Below the pieces are notes generated by a model, which saw only the letters and a program-made list of their open reading frames with translations, had not been told where the DNA came from and searched no databases. This document shows, in pieces, positions 13,337 through 24,580 of a stretch of DNA of 64,000 nucleotides. Numbering within the stretch: the stretch's first letter is position 1; every line of letters begins with the position of its first letter. The stretch is from the NCBI GenBank assembly GCA_030674155.1, contig CM060334.1:16270876-16334875 (forward strand), written 5' to 3'. The stretch is from Stramonita haemastoma. Taxonomy: Eukaryota; Mollusca; Gastropoda; Neogastropoda; Muricidae. Both the position numbers and the translations under genes were made by a program.

Positions 13337-13706
13337 TGGGGGACTGGATAGCCTAGTGGTCAGAACATTGCGCTCGCAATTTGACGACCCGGGTTTGATT
13401 CCTTTTCGAGGAGATTTTTCTCCTGGAGTTAACATCAGTGCTGACTCCACTCTCCCCTGAAGTCCTTCGGATGAGACAATAAACCGAGACCCTGTGTGTG
13501 AACGCACGCCGAACATCTTGCGCACACGTTAAATCCTGTTCTGTTTTTCTTAAGAGTAGGCCATCATGTGCCAGTGGGAACAGATGACATTTACAAAACT
13601 GCTGACACACAGGGACTGGATGTAAAAAAGCACAAGAGTGCTTATCCCATTATCATCAATATAAAAGAATAAAATAAAAATAAATAAATAAAAATAATAA
13701 ATAAAA
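13337..13706 (+). mobile_element. SINE family A, full length
   Basis: It has head GGATAGCCTAGTGGTCAGAA, box B GGGTTTGATTCC, the complete core and an (AAAT)n tail. It lies about 450 bp downstream of the CREB3-like stop codon. Confidence 0.88.
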
Positions 13707-13982
13707 GCTAGGTATAAAACCAACAAAACTATCTTTCCCTTTTACCGACGCCCTGGTCAACCATAAAGGTCAGCCCAGGACGGCCATCGCATCGTGGGAA
13801 AACCCACATCAACCACACATAGAATGATTTAAAAACCAAAAACGGACTCCTTAAAACGTTGTTGTTCTTAGCAACTGACTATACCACTTTAACTCATTTC
13901 AGACAGAAAAATAATAGATTCTCTCATGGAACCACAGACAACAACAAGAAGAAAAAGAAGTGCAGGAACAGGGACATAGACG

Positions 13983-14035
13983 GGAGGCAGGAAGGAAGGA
14001 AGGAAGGAAGGAAGGAAGGAAGGAAGGAAGGAAGC
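13983..14035. repeat. (AAGG)n microsatellite
   Basis: A run of GGAA/AAGG tetranucleotides lies in the presumed CREB3-like 3' UTR, next to the TGACGT cluster. Confidence 0.9.
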
Positions 14036-14146
14036 AGACGTCACGTCACATCACATCACGTCACATCGTGATGCGTCACGTCATGTAGCATCACGTCATG
14101 TCACATCACGTCACGTCACGTCATGTCTTCACAGATCTTTTTTTCT
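14036..14146 (-). promoter_or_regulatory. Cluster of eight TGACGT (CRE/UPRE-like) sites in the CREB3-like 3' UTR
   Basis: Between 14038 and 14123 the hexamer TGACGT (ACGTCA on the plus strand) occurs eight times, seven of them as TGACGTGA on the minus strand. The cluster lies immediately 3' of the CREB3-like stop codon at 14154. CREB3-family and ATF6 factors bind TGACGTG-type elements, so autoregulation is possible. It may also be only a degenerate pentamer-type simple repeat next to the AAGG array. Confidence 0.45.
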
Positions 14147-14153
14147 TTTTCCT

Positions 14154-14750
14154 TCACAGATCCTCGTCATCCCCACTCAGCCGAGCTTTCTTGGCGGGCG
14201 GGGGGGCGTGCTCTCCCCCTCCTGCGTGGTTCAGCTCGGACTCGAACAGCAGATCACTGTCGCTGGCTGCACCCTCCTGCATCTCCACAGACCTCCTCCC
14301 CCCCTCCCCCTCCACTGTGTCGTTCCCCTCCACCCCCTCCTTGGCCGCCCCCTCCCTCTTCTCCCCCTCTTCCCCCCCAGGGGGCGTGGGCCCCCTCTCT
14401 TTCTTGGTGGAGTGTGTGGTGGAGGGGGGGGTGTTGCCTTCCTGCCAGGGCAGCTCGGGTTTGGTGCTGACCCCGTAGGGGTCGCTGTCCGGGGGGCTGA
14501 CCTCCGAGAACATGGACACTTTGGGCCCCTGCTGCTCCTCCTTGCCCAGCAGGCTGCGCGAGTTGCCTGCAACAGGGGCGGGTCTGCGTTATAGTGTTGT
14601 TGTTGGTGTTGTGGTGATTGTTGTGACAGGGGATCATATGGTTCTGTGGTGGGGTTTTGGGTTTTTTTTATTATTCATTTATTTATTTATTATTCTTTAT
14701 TGAGGATAATGGATAATATACATATATATGTGTATATATAATATATATGT

Positions 14751-14835
<85 letters not shown>

Positions 14836-17800
14836 CATATGCATGTATGTATGTCGGTCTGTCTGTCTGCTGTCTGTGTCTGTCTGTCTGTGTCTGTCTG
14901 TCTGTGTCTGTCTGTGTCTGTCTGTCTGTGTCTGTCTGTCTGTGTCTGTCTGTCTGTGTCTGTCTGTGTCTGTCTGTGTCTGTCTGCGTGTATGTCTGCC
15001 TGCCTGTCTGTCTGTATATCTGTCTGTCTGTATACATGCATGTATAACTCAGAAAAGCTCTCCACTGACAGAAGCACACACCTCGCACTCCGGCGTCAGT
15101 GGACAGAGGACTGGCGATGTCTGAGCCGAAGGGGGAGATGTTGGGGATGACCAGCAAGGCAAACGACAGCAGCAGCACCTGGGTCAGCACACAGTCAGCA
15201 TCACATCAGATCAGGGACACAGTCATCATCAAATCAGGGACACAGTCATCATCAAATCAGGGACACAGTCATCATCAGATCAGGGACACAGTCATCATCA
15301 GATCAGGGACACAGTCATCATCAGATCAGGGACACAGTCATCATCAGATCAGGGACACAGTCATCATCAGATCAGGGACACAGTCATCATCAGATCAGGG
15401 ACACAGTCATCATCAGATCAGGGACACAGTCATCATCAGATCAGGGACACAGTCATCATCAGATCAGGGACACAGTCATCATCAGATCAGGGACACAGTC
15501 ATCATCAGATCAGGGACACAGTCATCATCAGATCAGGGACACAGCAATCATCAGTTCAGGGACACAGTCATCATCAGATCAGGGACACAGTCATCATCAG
15601 ATCAGGGACACAGTCATCATCAGATCAGGGACACAGTCATCATCAGATCAGGGACACAGTCATCATCAGTTCAGGGACACAGTCATCATCAGATTAGGGA
15701 CACAGTCATCATCAGATCAGGGACACAGTCATCATCAGTTCAGGGACACAGCCATCATCAGTTCAGGAGTGCTGTGGGTACAGCTAGGTGTGGAGAGATA
15801 TATGAGTGAGAAGGAAGGAAGGAAGGAAGGAAAAGGACGGAAAAGGAAGGAAGGAAGGAAGAAAGGAAGGAAGGAAGGAAGCAAAGAAAAGGAAGGAAGG
15901 AAGGAAGGAAGGAGGACCTACCATGACACAGGTGGAGGCCTGGGCAGGCAGCTTGCTCTTGGCGGCCACCATGGCCTTCAGTTTGTTCAGCTGCACCACC
16001 AGGGACCTGAGGACACAAACACACACACCTGACACCTGACACCTGACCTGACCACCCGCCATTCACCACACCACACTACACCCCACTCCTATCCTCACAC
16101 TAAAGCCACTGTCAAAAGCTATTATGTCAGAGTCATTCTGTTTTTGCTTTGTCTATTCACTACTTGGTGATACAAACACGTATACAGTCAGTGTCGTATA
16201 CAGTCAGTGTCGTATCCCTTTTCACCAACCCTTAACCCTCTTGTATTCGGTGTCTCTGAACACAAACTGCCCCTAGATTTTGCATTCCATCAAGAAATCA
16301 GGTCAGGCACACATGCTCGCTGGCCTTTTCCTCCTTCTAAGTGCATACCAGCAGCTATAATTACTTCCAGACAACAGGGTTTCTCCTTCTGGCCTGATAG
16401 AGCTTCAGCATGTGGTAGCAATTAGTGATGGTCACAGCGTGATGGAAATCTACAGTGTGTAAATCCAGGAGGAATAATTATTCAATCCCGGCAAATCCGG
16501 GATCGGGACTAAGACGGTTAAGTCACAACAGATTCTTCTTGAAGTGAACCTGTGTGACTTTGTCTTGTGGCTTGTGCATCGCTGACAGTGAAATCAACAT
16601 GCCTTTTACTTGTGACTATAAATCATGAGGAAAAAATTATATTGCTTGTATCTTCAAAAATTACATTGCTTGTATCTTCAAAAATCATATTGCTTGTATC
16701 TTCAAAAATCAAACTGCATGTATCTTCAAAAATCATATTCCTTGTATCTTAAAAAATCATACTGCTTGCTTGTATCTTCAAAAACCACATTGCTTTTATC
16801 TTCAAAAATCATACTGCTTGTATCTTCAAAAATCATATTGCTTGTATCTTAAAAAATCATACTGCTTGCTTGTATCTTTAAAAACCACATTGCTTGTATC
16901 TTCAAAAATCATATTGCTTGTATCTTCAAAAATCATCAGTTTCAGTCTACGTTGTTTATAGTATGAACAACCAATCACAGCAGTAACTTTTTTCCTGAAT
17001 AACTGAAGCATGAACAATCTGTGCTCCAAATATTTTACATGAGAAAAAACCCACACAAAACAGGTCCCATACTTAGTCCCAAACTGCACTAAATTAGTGA
17101 GACACTGAACATGTTGATATCAATAACCCAAATTCTCCTGCACTTTGGGCCAAGATGTAAATGGGTACCTGCCCTCTTTAGGATCAGGGAAGGTAAAGCA
17201 GTGAGGGAGAGGAGGTGGGCGCTGCCCTCGCTATGCTGGTCCCTGGAGAAGCCGAGGTCTCTGACGCCTCGCTCCCTTACAACCACACAGGTTATGGAAC
17301 CACAGCACACAAATCCAACATCACTCAGTCAAGAGTGCTATATTTAGCGTGCCCTTTCCTTTTACCTAGTCCAAGTGTGGTCAGTTCCTGCTATAATGAA
17401 CACCAGCTGGCCCCATCTTGGCTGGGATGATGTGGGTTAATTAGCAGCTGAGAGGAGCTGAAAGTGGGGGGACCTGACAGCTGTGGGATGATGAGGGTTT
17501 ATTAGCAGCTGAGAGGAGCTGAACGTGGGGGAACCTGACAGCTGTGGGACGGACGCCTTTAGCTGAAATGACACCACAGGGGTGTGTCTGTCCACTCACA
17601 CATTCTGTTTCTCCAGGTTGTGCACTTTCTTCTGCAGCTGCTGGTTTTCCTGCGTGCAGATCTTCACCCGGCGCTCCAGGCCGTCCACGTAGCCCTGCTT
17701 ACGCTTCCGGCTCTCCTTGGCTGAGATCTGTAGCAACACAAACAAGCAACCGCTACAAGGTCAGTGAGCGAGGCAACGTAACCTGCTTCTTTGTTGTTAC

Positions 17801-20800
17801 AGAGTGGACATTGGCCCATATGTCCCATCTCTGCACAGCTTCTCGGGTGGGTACAGCTAGCCAGTTAGGATGTGACTTTTAAAAAGAGGCTGCATAAATT
17901 CTACCATTCACCATGAAGGCAAAGAGTATGCAATGGAGGGCTTTCAACCACCACCCAAGGAAACAGAGCATCGCACAATTCGCAGGTGTGTCCGGAAACA
18001 CAATGCTGCGACAGGGCTCTGATCGCATGGGAGGTAATCTAATTACCACCCCATTACATTGTGTAAAGGCTTTTTTCTGGTAGTATTATCAGCTTTCTTG
18101 TATGAGTTGGTTATCCCCATTCCCTCCCTAAAGCTGGTAAACACTGTAGGGAATAAAGAAATGAAAAAAAAAAAGTAGCATGATACAGCCAATCTAATCA
18201 TGAAAGTATTATTTTTTAATGGGCAGTTTTAGTCAAAACTGCTCCACAGCTCAAAATTATTTCAATAACATAAAAAATGATTATTTCAAAGAAACTGTAC
18301 ATAAAATTTGCATAAAACAAACAAAACAAAGGAAGTCAACTAAACAAAAAACCATTAAGCATGAATTAAAGCACACACACACACAACACACCAGACAGAG
18401 ATATGTAATGTGTACCTTAAACAAAAATGAAATTCAAAGTACATTTGTACCAATAATGCACTTTTAAAAAGTGTCACTGTTATTTTGAGTCTCCAAACTA
18501 CCTTGCAGTATCAAAATTTGATATGTATAGAACAGCTGTTGTAAAAATCAGAGTTGCAGTTCAAAGAAAAATGTATATGTTATATATATATACACATATT
18601 CTCTTTCTAACCACAGGCACACAGATTATATGTATATTATATATATATATATATATGTATGGGAAACAAAAGTGGCAATGATCAGACAATGAACTGTACA
18701 TAGTTTTCAGCAAACACACGAACAAGAATCCATAGCACCAAAAGTTGGCTTTGACAAAATTCTGCAGAAAAAAACCCACCCCTCCCCTAAAGCTGGCAAA
18801 AATAGGCATCCTGCACTCCACTCCACAGTGACTGACCTTGTTCCTGATCTTCCTGCGACGGCCTTGAGGGATCGCTCCTCTTCCTTGGTCAGGGGCATGT
18901 TGGAGGGCAAGGTCACGCCCTCTCTGGCCAGCAGCTCTTTTTCCTCGTCCGTCAGTCGTAGCTCCGGGAACTGAGGGACAGTCACAGCACCAGTTTATTT
19001 ATTTATTTTTTTAATTCTTTTATATCAAGGATAATGGAATAAGCACTCGTGTGCTTTTTTTACACCCAGTCCCCGTGTGTATGCAGTTTTTGTAAATATC
19101 TGTTTACACCGGCACACGATGGCCTACTCTTACGAAAAGCGGAACAGGATTTAACGTGTGTGCAAGATGTTCTGTGTGCGTTCGCACACGGAGGCCTCGG
19201 TTTAAAGTCTCATCTGAAGGACTAGAATGTGTGAATGTTTGCTTCAAAGTCCAGTTTTTTGCTTTAGGTTAGTAGTCAGGTTAGCATTTTTCCTGTTTAT
19301 AATGTCACTGCGTTTTTACCTATGATAATTCTACGCATGCACACATGCATGCACATATGCACGCATACACGCACGCACACATGCACGCACATGCACACAC
19401 GCACGCACGCACACACACACAAAGTGGATGCACATTTACTCAAGTTTATCCTTTTTCCCTTGTTCTATTTTATATACATAGTTCAGCGAGTTTCTCATGG
19501 TTAGATCTGTTTTATTCTTGTACGATTCATTCAACTTAACAAACACACACACTTATATTCACTTCCAAAGCTCCATCTCCTCACCCCTTGTCCTGTCTAA
19601 AATCACTTTCTAGTGGATAGAGGTAAACTGAAATACACACACTAGTGTCAACTTAAGTGATGATGATGATAATAATAAGTAACATGTGACGCAGATTCAT
19701 ACATCAGTATATATATATGTTTTGGGTGAAGGAAATATCTGGTAAAACATTTAGGATGAGAATAGAAGGGTTTTTTTGTTTGTTTTGTTTTGTTATTATT
19801 TGTTTTTTAATTATATATGTGGCCACAGAAAACTATTTTCTGGTGGATAGGTGGTCTAGAGGTATTCACTAATAGTAATACACCTACCTAGAAAGTGAAA
19901 GTGCGTGTTCGATCTCCATTAGAGATCAAAATTAGCCCCCATCCACTAGACTTTGGGTGGTAGCTTGGGTGCTAGTCTTTCAGATGAGACGATAAATCAA
20001 GGTCCCATGCACAGTAAGTAGAACCTTGGCAACGAGAGAATTGTTCCTGGCAAAAGTCTGTAAAAAAGAGCCACACTGATAGGTAAACAAACATATGCAG
20101 ACAAAGAAAATAAAAATGAATGGCACTGCTTCTGTAGGGGGTGACACACACACCCTCTCCAGGGAGAGCAGCCTGAATTTCACACTGAGAAACCTGCTGT
20201 GACCTAATAGAAAACAACATAGATACATAACACTTTGCTGTTGAAGCTTGCAATCATTCTGACCTTCTGCACTATCTGAAAACAGCCCACACTTTCAGCC
20301 AATAGTTTAACATTCTAGTAACAAAAATATAACACCAAATTTTGAATATAATGTAATACAGTCAAAACAGTGAACAAAATAAACACAGAGTAATTTTGTG
20401 GGCGGTTGCGCGTGTGTAAACGATTTAAATGCAAGCGCTTTGATTTGTTTGCTTGACAAGATTCAGCGCTACATAAATACCACACACTATCATTATCATC
20501 AATACTCAAGCCTTTCACCCGCAAGCTGTGAAAATCCCCAGCAGCACTCACCTTTCCATCGGCGGAGGTGAGGAGGTCGTCGGTGACGATGTCCTTCATG
20601 GTGAAGGGCAGACTGTCGCTGTCGCTGCTGGTGCGGGAGGGGAGGCGCTGGACCTGCAGGGTCTGTCTGGTGTGGGGGTCCACCAGGATGATGGCCTGGC
20701 TGCCGCTCAGCGTCTTCACCGTCTGCACGTGGGGCTGACCCCCTGACCCCTTGGCTGACTCACTGCCCTTGCTGAAATCTGCACGCCACACAGTGGGGAC

Positions 20801-23500
20801 ACACAGCGTCAGCAATCCCCTATCTTCTGCAACTACATTTCTTGTGAGGGTTGTCTTTCTGTGTCACTGTTACCTGTCAAAACAGTGTGTAAGCCAAGGC
20901 TGCCGTTTGATTTACACTCTCTTCTCTACCATGGCCCAGGCCAAAAGCTGTATTGTCAGTGAAGTCAGAGCAGAGGTCTGTACTGAAATATTCAAATGTT
21001 ATGTTGTCAAACGCTATGTTGAGATTGTCTTCAGCCCTGACAAGCTCTTAGCATTTATAACAACCTGCAGACTCCTTTTGAGGAGAAAACCGCATGTGAT
21101 TTGTCTTTGCAAGACTTAGCGCTATATAAATTTTCCATTTGTTATTATTATTATTATATAACAATCTTCTCAAGTCAAGAGCATGGCTGCCTATACAATG
21201 AGGTTTTTCAAAACAGCCTGGGTACACATAAACTTCTCAACCAGGTGTACTTATGGTCTCATAGTGATTCTCAGGCCCTGTGCATCTGACTTCCATGTGG
21301 GAGATAATTGTTCTCTTTTAAGGCTTTCTGGAAAAAAAAGGTAGAAAAATGGACCAAGAAGGCAGAAAACAGACAAGAAGGAAGTAACAGGAAGAAAAAG
21401 AACAAGACAAAAAACAAAGAGAGGGATAGACAAGAGGGAATCCCTGGCACATGATTTCCAGAAGGTGGAGATGCTGACAGGCCTCCCAGCATACCCATGT
21501 GAGAGTTGTGCTTTTAAAAAAAATTATTCAGGTTTTTTTTTGTGGACATTTAATTAATAGCTCCATTGTAACCATTACTTTTAGTTAATGAAGCCATTAA
21601 AATATATCCACAAAAAGAACCCTTTAAAATGTAATTTAAGTGAGCGCCTTAAATAAAATAAAAAGTTCATTTTTAACCCACAGAATACAAACTAACATAG
21701 TCTCTGATGGGGCTCGAACTCTTAGACCTCCAAGCTAAGAGTCCAGACAAACACCTGAGCAGCTTCACTATAGTATAACAAACTCACCAAAGTCAATGGA
21801 GACATCAGTGTCTTTGGAGCCAGAAAACGCACTGCTGCTGAAAACACCCAAGTCCACAGTGGATTCTGAGGAGTCCACTTCACTGAAGTCCATACAAGTA
21901 CTGAAGTCGAAGTCCTCGTACGACAGAGGACTGGACTCTGAGTTGCTGTCTGACAAAGGGGACCGGGACTGTTCCGGCGAGGATGTCAGGACCGTCGGTC
22001 CTCCACAGAAATCTGTTCCGTCATCTGCGGCTGCCATGCTGGAGAGGTAAGTGTCCTCCAGTTCACCAGAGTTCAAGGACACACCACTGTCGCTGTGCTG
22101 GCCAGGAGAGCACTGGGCGTAATAGTCATGATCTGTGTGTGTTGGAGTTTTCGTCTGTTGGGACTGCGCCGGTTTGATGCAGATATCATCAAAAATGTCC
22201 TCTGTCAGGGCGGGGATCTTTGTTGAAGAAATCCAGCAGATCATCTGACAGCAGGTCAAGGTCATTCTGGAACAGACATAAATTATATATCAATCTATTG
22301 ATGAATATGCTTCCTGCAATTTTAATCCTTAATTTTGTCATTGGTGCCTGTTGCACAGTATACATGTTCCATACCCCGCAAATGCAGACAGAAAGAGGAA
22401 TAATCAAGGGGTCATTTTAATTCAAGTTACCTGTCTCTCTTGCGTCTTAGTCTTAGTGTCCAGTTTGTTTCTGTGTTACACTGTTAGTTCGTTACCATTT
22501 TAGCATTGAAGGCTACTGTATTCAGTGTACTATTAATTTTGTCAAGGAATAAAGGATGTTGCAGTATTTTTTCACCTCTTGGTTACACATACAAAAACTA
22601 TCAAGAGAAAGATAAACTGAGATTAACATTATTCAAATTTAAATAATAAGATAAACTGAGATTAACATTATTCAAATCTAAATAATAAAATAAACAGAGA
22701 TTAACATTATTCAAATCTAAATAATAAAATAAACTGAGATTAACATTATTCAAATCTAAATAATAAAAACAGCTTGATATTTACTATATCAATAAAATAT
22801 TTGTAAATTGTACTGACAGACTGATTAACTGATAACTCATCTAAATGATAATTTCTATTTAATCATAACGCTGTTCTGAATGATAAAATTTGGTCAAACT
22901 GACTTAACAGTAGACTTTACCAGTCTGCTAAAAGACTAAATAATAATATGACACATTGATGTGATAAACACTGTTAAATATATAATTATTAGAGAGAGTT
23001 GAACTTATAAATTATATCATGCAACTATTGTGTAACAGGAAGCCAGTAAAGAGTCTGCAGTAGAGGAGTAATGAATTTAGTTTTCCTCTTTTTAATCTTC
23101 AACAATTAATGTCTAAAGACCGACAAGAAAAAATTGCTAATCTAAATAATTTGAATAAGAAAACAACATTAGCTAAGCAAAGTGGGAAAAATGACTACTG
23201 ACGTCTAAAATATTACTGATTTTAAAACAGACTTGAAATCCATTAATTTCATTCTTTAATATTTGCACTAACACTAGTAACAGAGTACAGAAATGCCCAT
23301 GGTTGCAGAGAAAAGTACCTACAGAAGTAACGAACACATTCTGATAGCAAGATTAGTTTTTAAATGATTTCATCTATAGTTTGAAAACACAGCTTCTGTG
23401 ATCAATGGAACTGGTATGAAAAGTCAGTGAGTATGAAACAAATACAAAAAACCAATTTTATTTTGTATTCTAATACTCTACTTTTGCTCTCATTTTTTAA

Positions 23501-23571
<71 letters not shown>

Positions 23572-24580
23572 CCAACTTTGTCTAATATTGTAATAATGAC
23601 ATCACCTTTTCGTGAAAAGAACATAGATAAACTCTAAAACTGGAGAACAAAATGTAACAAAAACACACAGAAAGATGTAAACAGAATAGCATTATATATC
23701 TGCTATCTATAGGCCTACAGGTTTCCCCTTTTTTCTCTCTCACAATTTAAAATGCAATGTTAAGTTTCTGAAGACATGTATACATACAACTGCGATAACA
23801 GTTAAGTTATAAATTCTTTGATACTAACATCCACTTCATCCCATAAAGAGAAAGTTGCATCTTCAAAATCGATTCCTGCGTCCAGCATTGAAAAACACAT
23901 CTTGTCCTTGGCTAGACGCGCCATGACAACACTATGATGTGCACTTGCACTGCTGGATCACTGTCTGCTGAATAATAAGACTGATAGCACAGCAGCCTAG
24001 TAGGCTTATTGCCCTGGAGATGAACTGTCAACACTAGGCTAGAAGTAGAACTGCATGTGAGACTGTTTTGGCTGAAGTGATAAAACAAAGTGAAATGCTT
24101 ATAACTCTTTAACACGTTTCAACAATTGTCTGTCATTATCACGCGTATCACACAAAACTAACGACCAACTGCGTACAAAATTGAATCTTGTGGCATTTCA
24201 TCATCTCCGAGTCTCATCCTGATCTGCCAGCTGATTAATTGAAACCGACACGCTGGCCTAAGCAACGCGTCGATTTGAATGAGTCAATCCTTAAAACGTG
24301 GCTCTTCCAGATGTCTATGTTGTACTACGAAGTCAAGATGTGGCTACCCACTGATCTGATACATAAGGTCGCGATGTGCGATGTAAACTCTGAGGTCCAA
24401 TGAACAAACTTTACAAACTATAAAATAAACAAGACTTACAAAGCTCAGTGTCTCCACTTTGCTTTTCCCATCGAGGTTCAGTTCTTTGCTAAGGACGCCA
24501 TTGTCTTCGTCAAATAGTATGTCTAACACCTGCGACGGAGGTGCCGTATCCATAGCCATGGTGGCGGGGTGTGTTGCCAA
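14154..24580 (-). CDS. CREB3L: CREB3-like ER-membrane bZIP transcription factor (8 coding exons)
   Basis: Coding exons on the minus strand, in transcript order: 24580-24440, 22266-21788, 20778-20552, 18970-18837, 17727-17600, 16006-15922, 15178-15082, 14566-14154 (TGA). All introns are GT-AG and phases match, giving about 567 residues after two one-base corrections (near 22212 and 18861). Visible features: an acidic N-terminus ([12 protein letters not shown]) with an SDSGVS degron-like motif; [19 protein letters not shown] and PLTKEEER before the basic region; basic region RRRKIRNK joined to [10 protein letters not shown]; a leucine zipper with heptad L-C-L-L-L-L; a membrane segment [17 protein letters not shown]; and R-S-L-L (RxxL, site-1-protease type) about 20 residues after it. 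In this family the ER-anchored precursor is cut by S1P and S2P in the Golgi, and the N-terminal half enters the nucleus. The similarity is closest to CREB3L3/CREB3L4. The long Ser/Pro/Gly/Glu luminal tail is not recognisable as a domain. The subtype is uncertain; family membership is firm. Confidence 0.93.
14700..15045. repeat. Compound microsatellite: (TA)n, poly-T, (TGTC)n
   Basis: It consists of a TA run (about 14750-14801), about 29 T residues, then TGTC/TGTGTC repeats to about 15040. It lies in the last intron of the CREB3-like gene, between exon 15178-15082 and the last exon. Confidence 0.9.
15203..15768 (-). repeat. Minisatellite, about 24 x 23 bp, abutting a CREB3-like 3' splice site
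   Basis: The 23-bp unit is GGGACACAGTCATCATC followed by AGATCA on the plus strand, with few variants (AAATCA, AGTTCA, AGATTA). The array starts about 25 nt upstream of the acceptor of exon 15178-15082. The acceptor region (TGATGCTGACTGTG then CTGACCCAG) resembles the unit (TGATGATGACTGTG). On the transcribed strand the unit has no AG dinucleotide and carries CTGAT branch-point-like motifs. Being 23 bp, it keeps all frames rotating and gives a spurious long plus-strand ORF. Confidence 0.93.
15808..15914. repeat. (AAGG)n microsatellite next to a CREB3-like donor
   Basis: Imperfect GGAA repeats end within a few bases of the GTAGGT donor of exon 16006-15922. The transcribed intron therefore starts with a CCTT-rich pyrimidine tract. 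Confidence 0.9.
16236..16517 (+). mobile_element. TTAA-flanked MITE (piggyBac-like), copy 2
   Basis: The element is bounded by TTAA at 16232-16235 and 16518-16521. Its termini are CCCTCTTGTATTCGG on the left and, reverse-complemented from the right, CCGTCTTAGTCCCG. The body matches the copy at 12583. TTAA target duplications and CCC-type termini are characteristic of piggyBac-family elements. No coding capacity is visible. Confidence 0.65.
16622..16940. repeat. Minisatellite, about 13 x 24-28 bp
   Basis: The unit is TTGCTTGTATCTTCAAAAAT plus four bases, with some 28-bp variants carrying an extra GCTT. It lies within a CREB3-like intron, not at a splice junction. Confidence 0.85.
17111..17315 (+). 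mobile_element. SINE family C, 5'-truncated copy
   Basis: It shares GGGAAGGTAAAGCAGTGAGG, GAGAAGCCGAGGTCTCTGA and the GGTTATGG end with copies at 10432, 39652 (reverse) and 50455. It lacks the tRNA-like head. Confidence 0.6.
17425..17550. repeat. Tandem duplication of about 61 bp
   Basis: Two copies of a segment containing TTAGCAGCTGAGAGGAGCTG, followed by ACCTGACAGCTGTGGGA, lie in a CREB3-like intron. A related single copy lies at about 34185-34275 in a SERINC intron, so the element is dispersed. Confidence 0.75.
18995..19229 (-). mobile_element. SINE family A, 5'-truncated
   Basis: The reverse strand reads from GTCCTTCAGATGAGACTTT through the GTTAAATCCTGTTCCGC core to the AAAAGAAT/AAATAAAT tail. 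The tRNA-like head is missing. The break falls at the same AGTCCTTCGGATGAG point as in two other copies. Confidence 0.8.
19842..20215 (+). mobile_element. SINE family D
   Basis: The head GGTGGTCTAGAGGTATTCAC carries a box-B-like GTTCGATC. It is followed by AGATGAGACGATAAATCAAG and the tail AGAGCAGCCTGAATTTCAC, CTGCTGTGAC. The family matches 53325-53738. Confidence 0.65.
20990..21290 (+). repeat. Dispersed repeat family E
   Basis: The segment GCATGGCTGCCTATACAATG, then TCTCATAGTGATTCTCAGG, recurs in diverged form at 39040-39330 (+), 35575-35740 (-) and 44630-44810 (-). The 5' half (TGTTGAGATTGTCTTCAGCC) is shared only with 39040-39330. The class is unknown and no terminal repeats were identified. 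Confidence 0.5.
22609..22768. repeat. Tandem repeat, about 4 x 39 bp, A/T-rich
   Basis: The unit contains AAACTGAGATTAACATTATT and CAAATCTAAATAAT. It lies in the intron between the CREB3-like first exons and exon 22266-21788. Confidence 0.85.
23503..23568. repeat. (CA)n microsatellite
   Basis: About 33 uninterrupted CA units lie in CREB3-like intron 1. Confidence 0.95.
23829..23924 (-). CDS. CREB3L: Alternative first coding exon of the CREB3-like gene
   Basis: This 32-codon segment starts [11 protein letters not shown] and ends FSLWDEVD, directly followed by the donor GTTAGT. It ends in phase 0, exactly like the distal first exon (24580-24440, donor GTAAGT), so either can join exon 22266-21788. 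Reading on gives a continuous acidic activation-domain-like sequence (LWDEVD then [10 protein letters not shown]). No upstream acceptor gives an open, correctly phased internal exon, so a second promoter is more likely than a cassette exon. This rests on splice signals and reading frame alone. Confidence 0.55.

Noticed and set aside
14208..14637. Overlapping GC-rich ORFs on both strands
   Set aside because: They are shadow frames of the last CREB3-like exon. Only the frame ending in GDDEDL matches the exon phase.
15203..15768. CRISPR-like regular repeat array
   Set aside because: Units are directly adjacent with no unique spacers, and the genome is eukaryotic. The same applies to the arrays at 41741 and 57781.
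15099..15809. 236-codon plus-strand ORF with [23 protein letters not shown] repeats
   Set aside because: It is produced by the 23-bp intronic minisatellite antisense to the CREB3-like gene. Its peptide only reflects three rotating frames of one unit.
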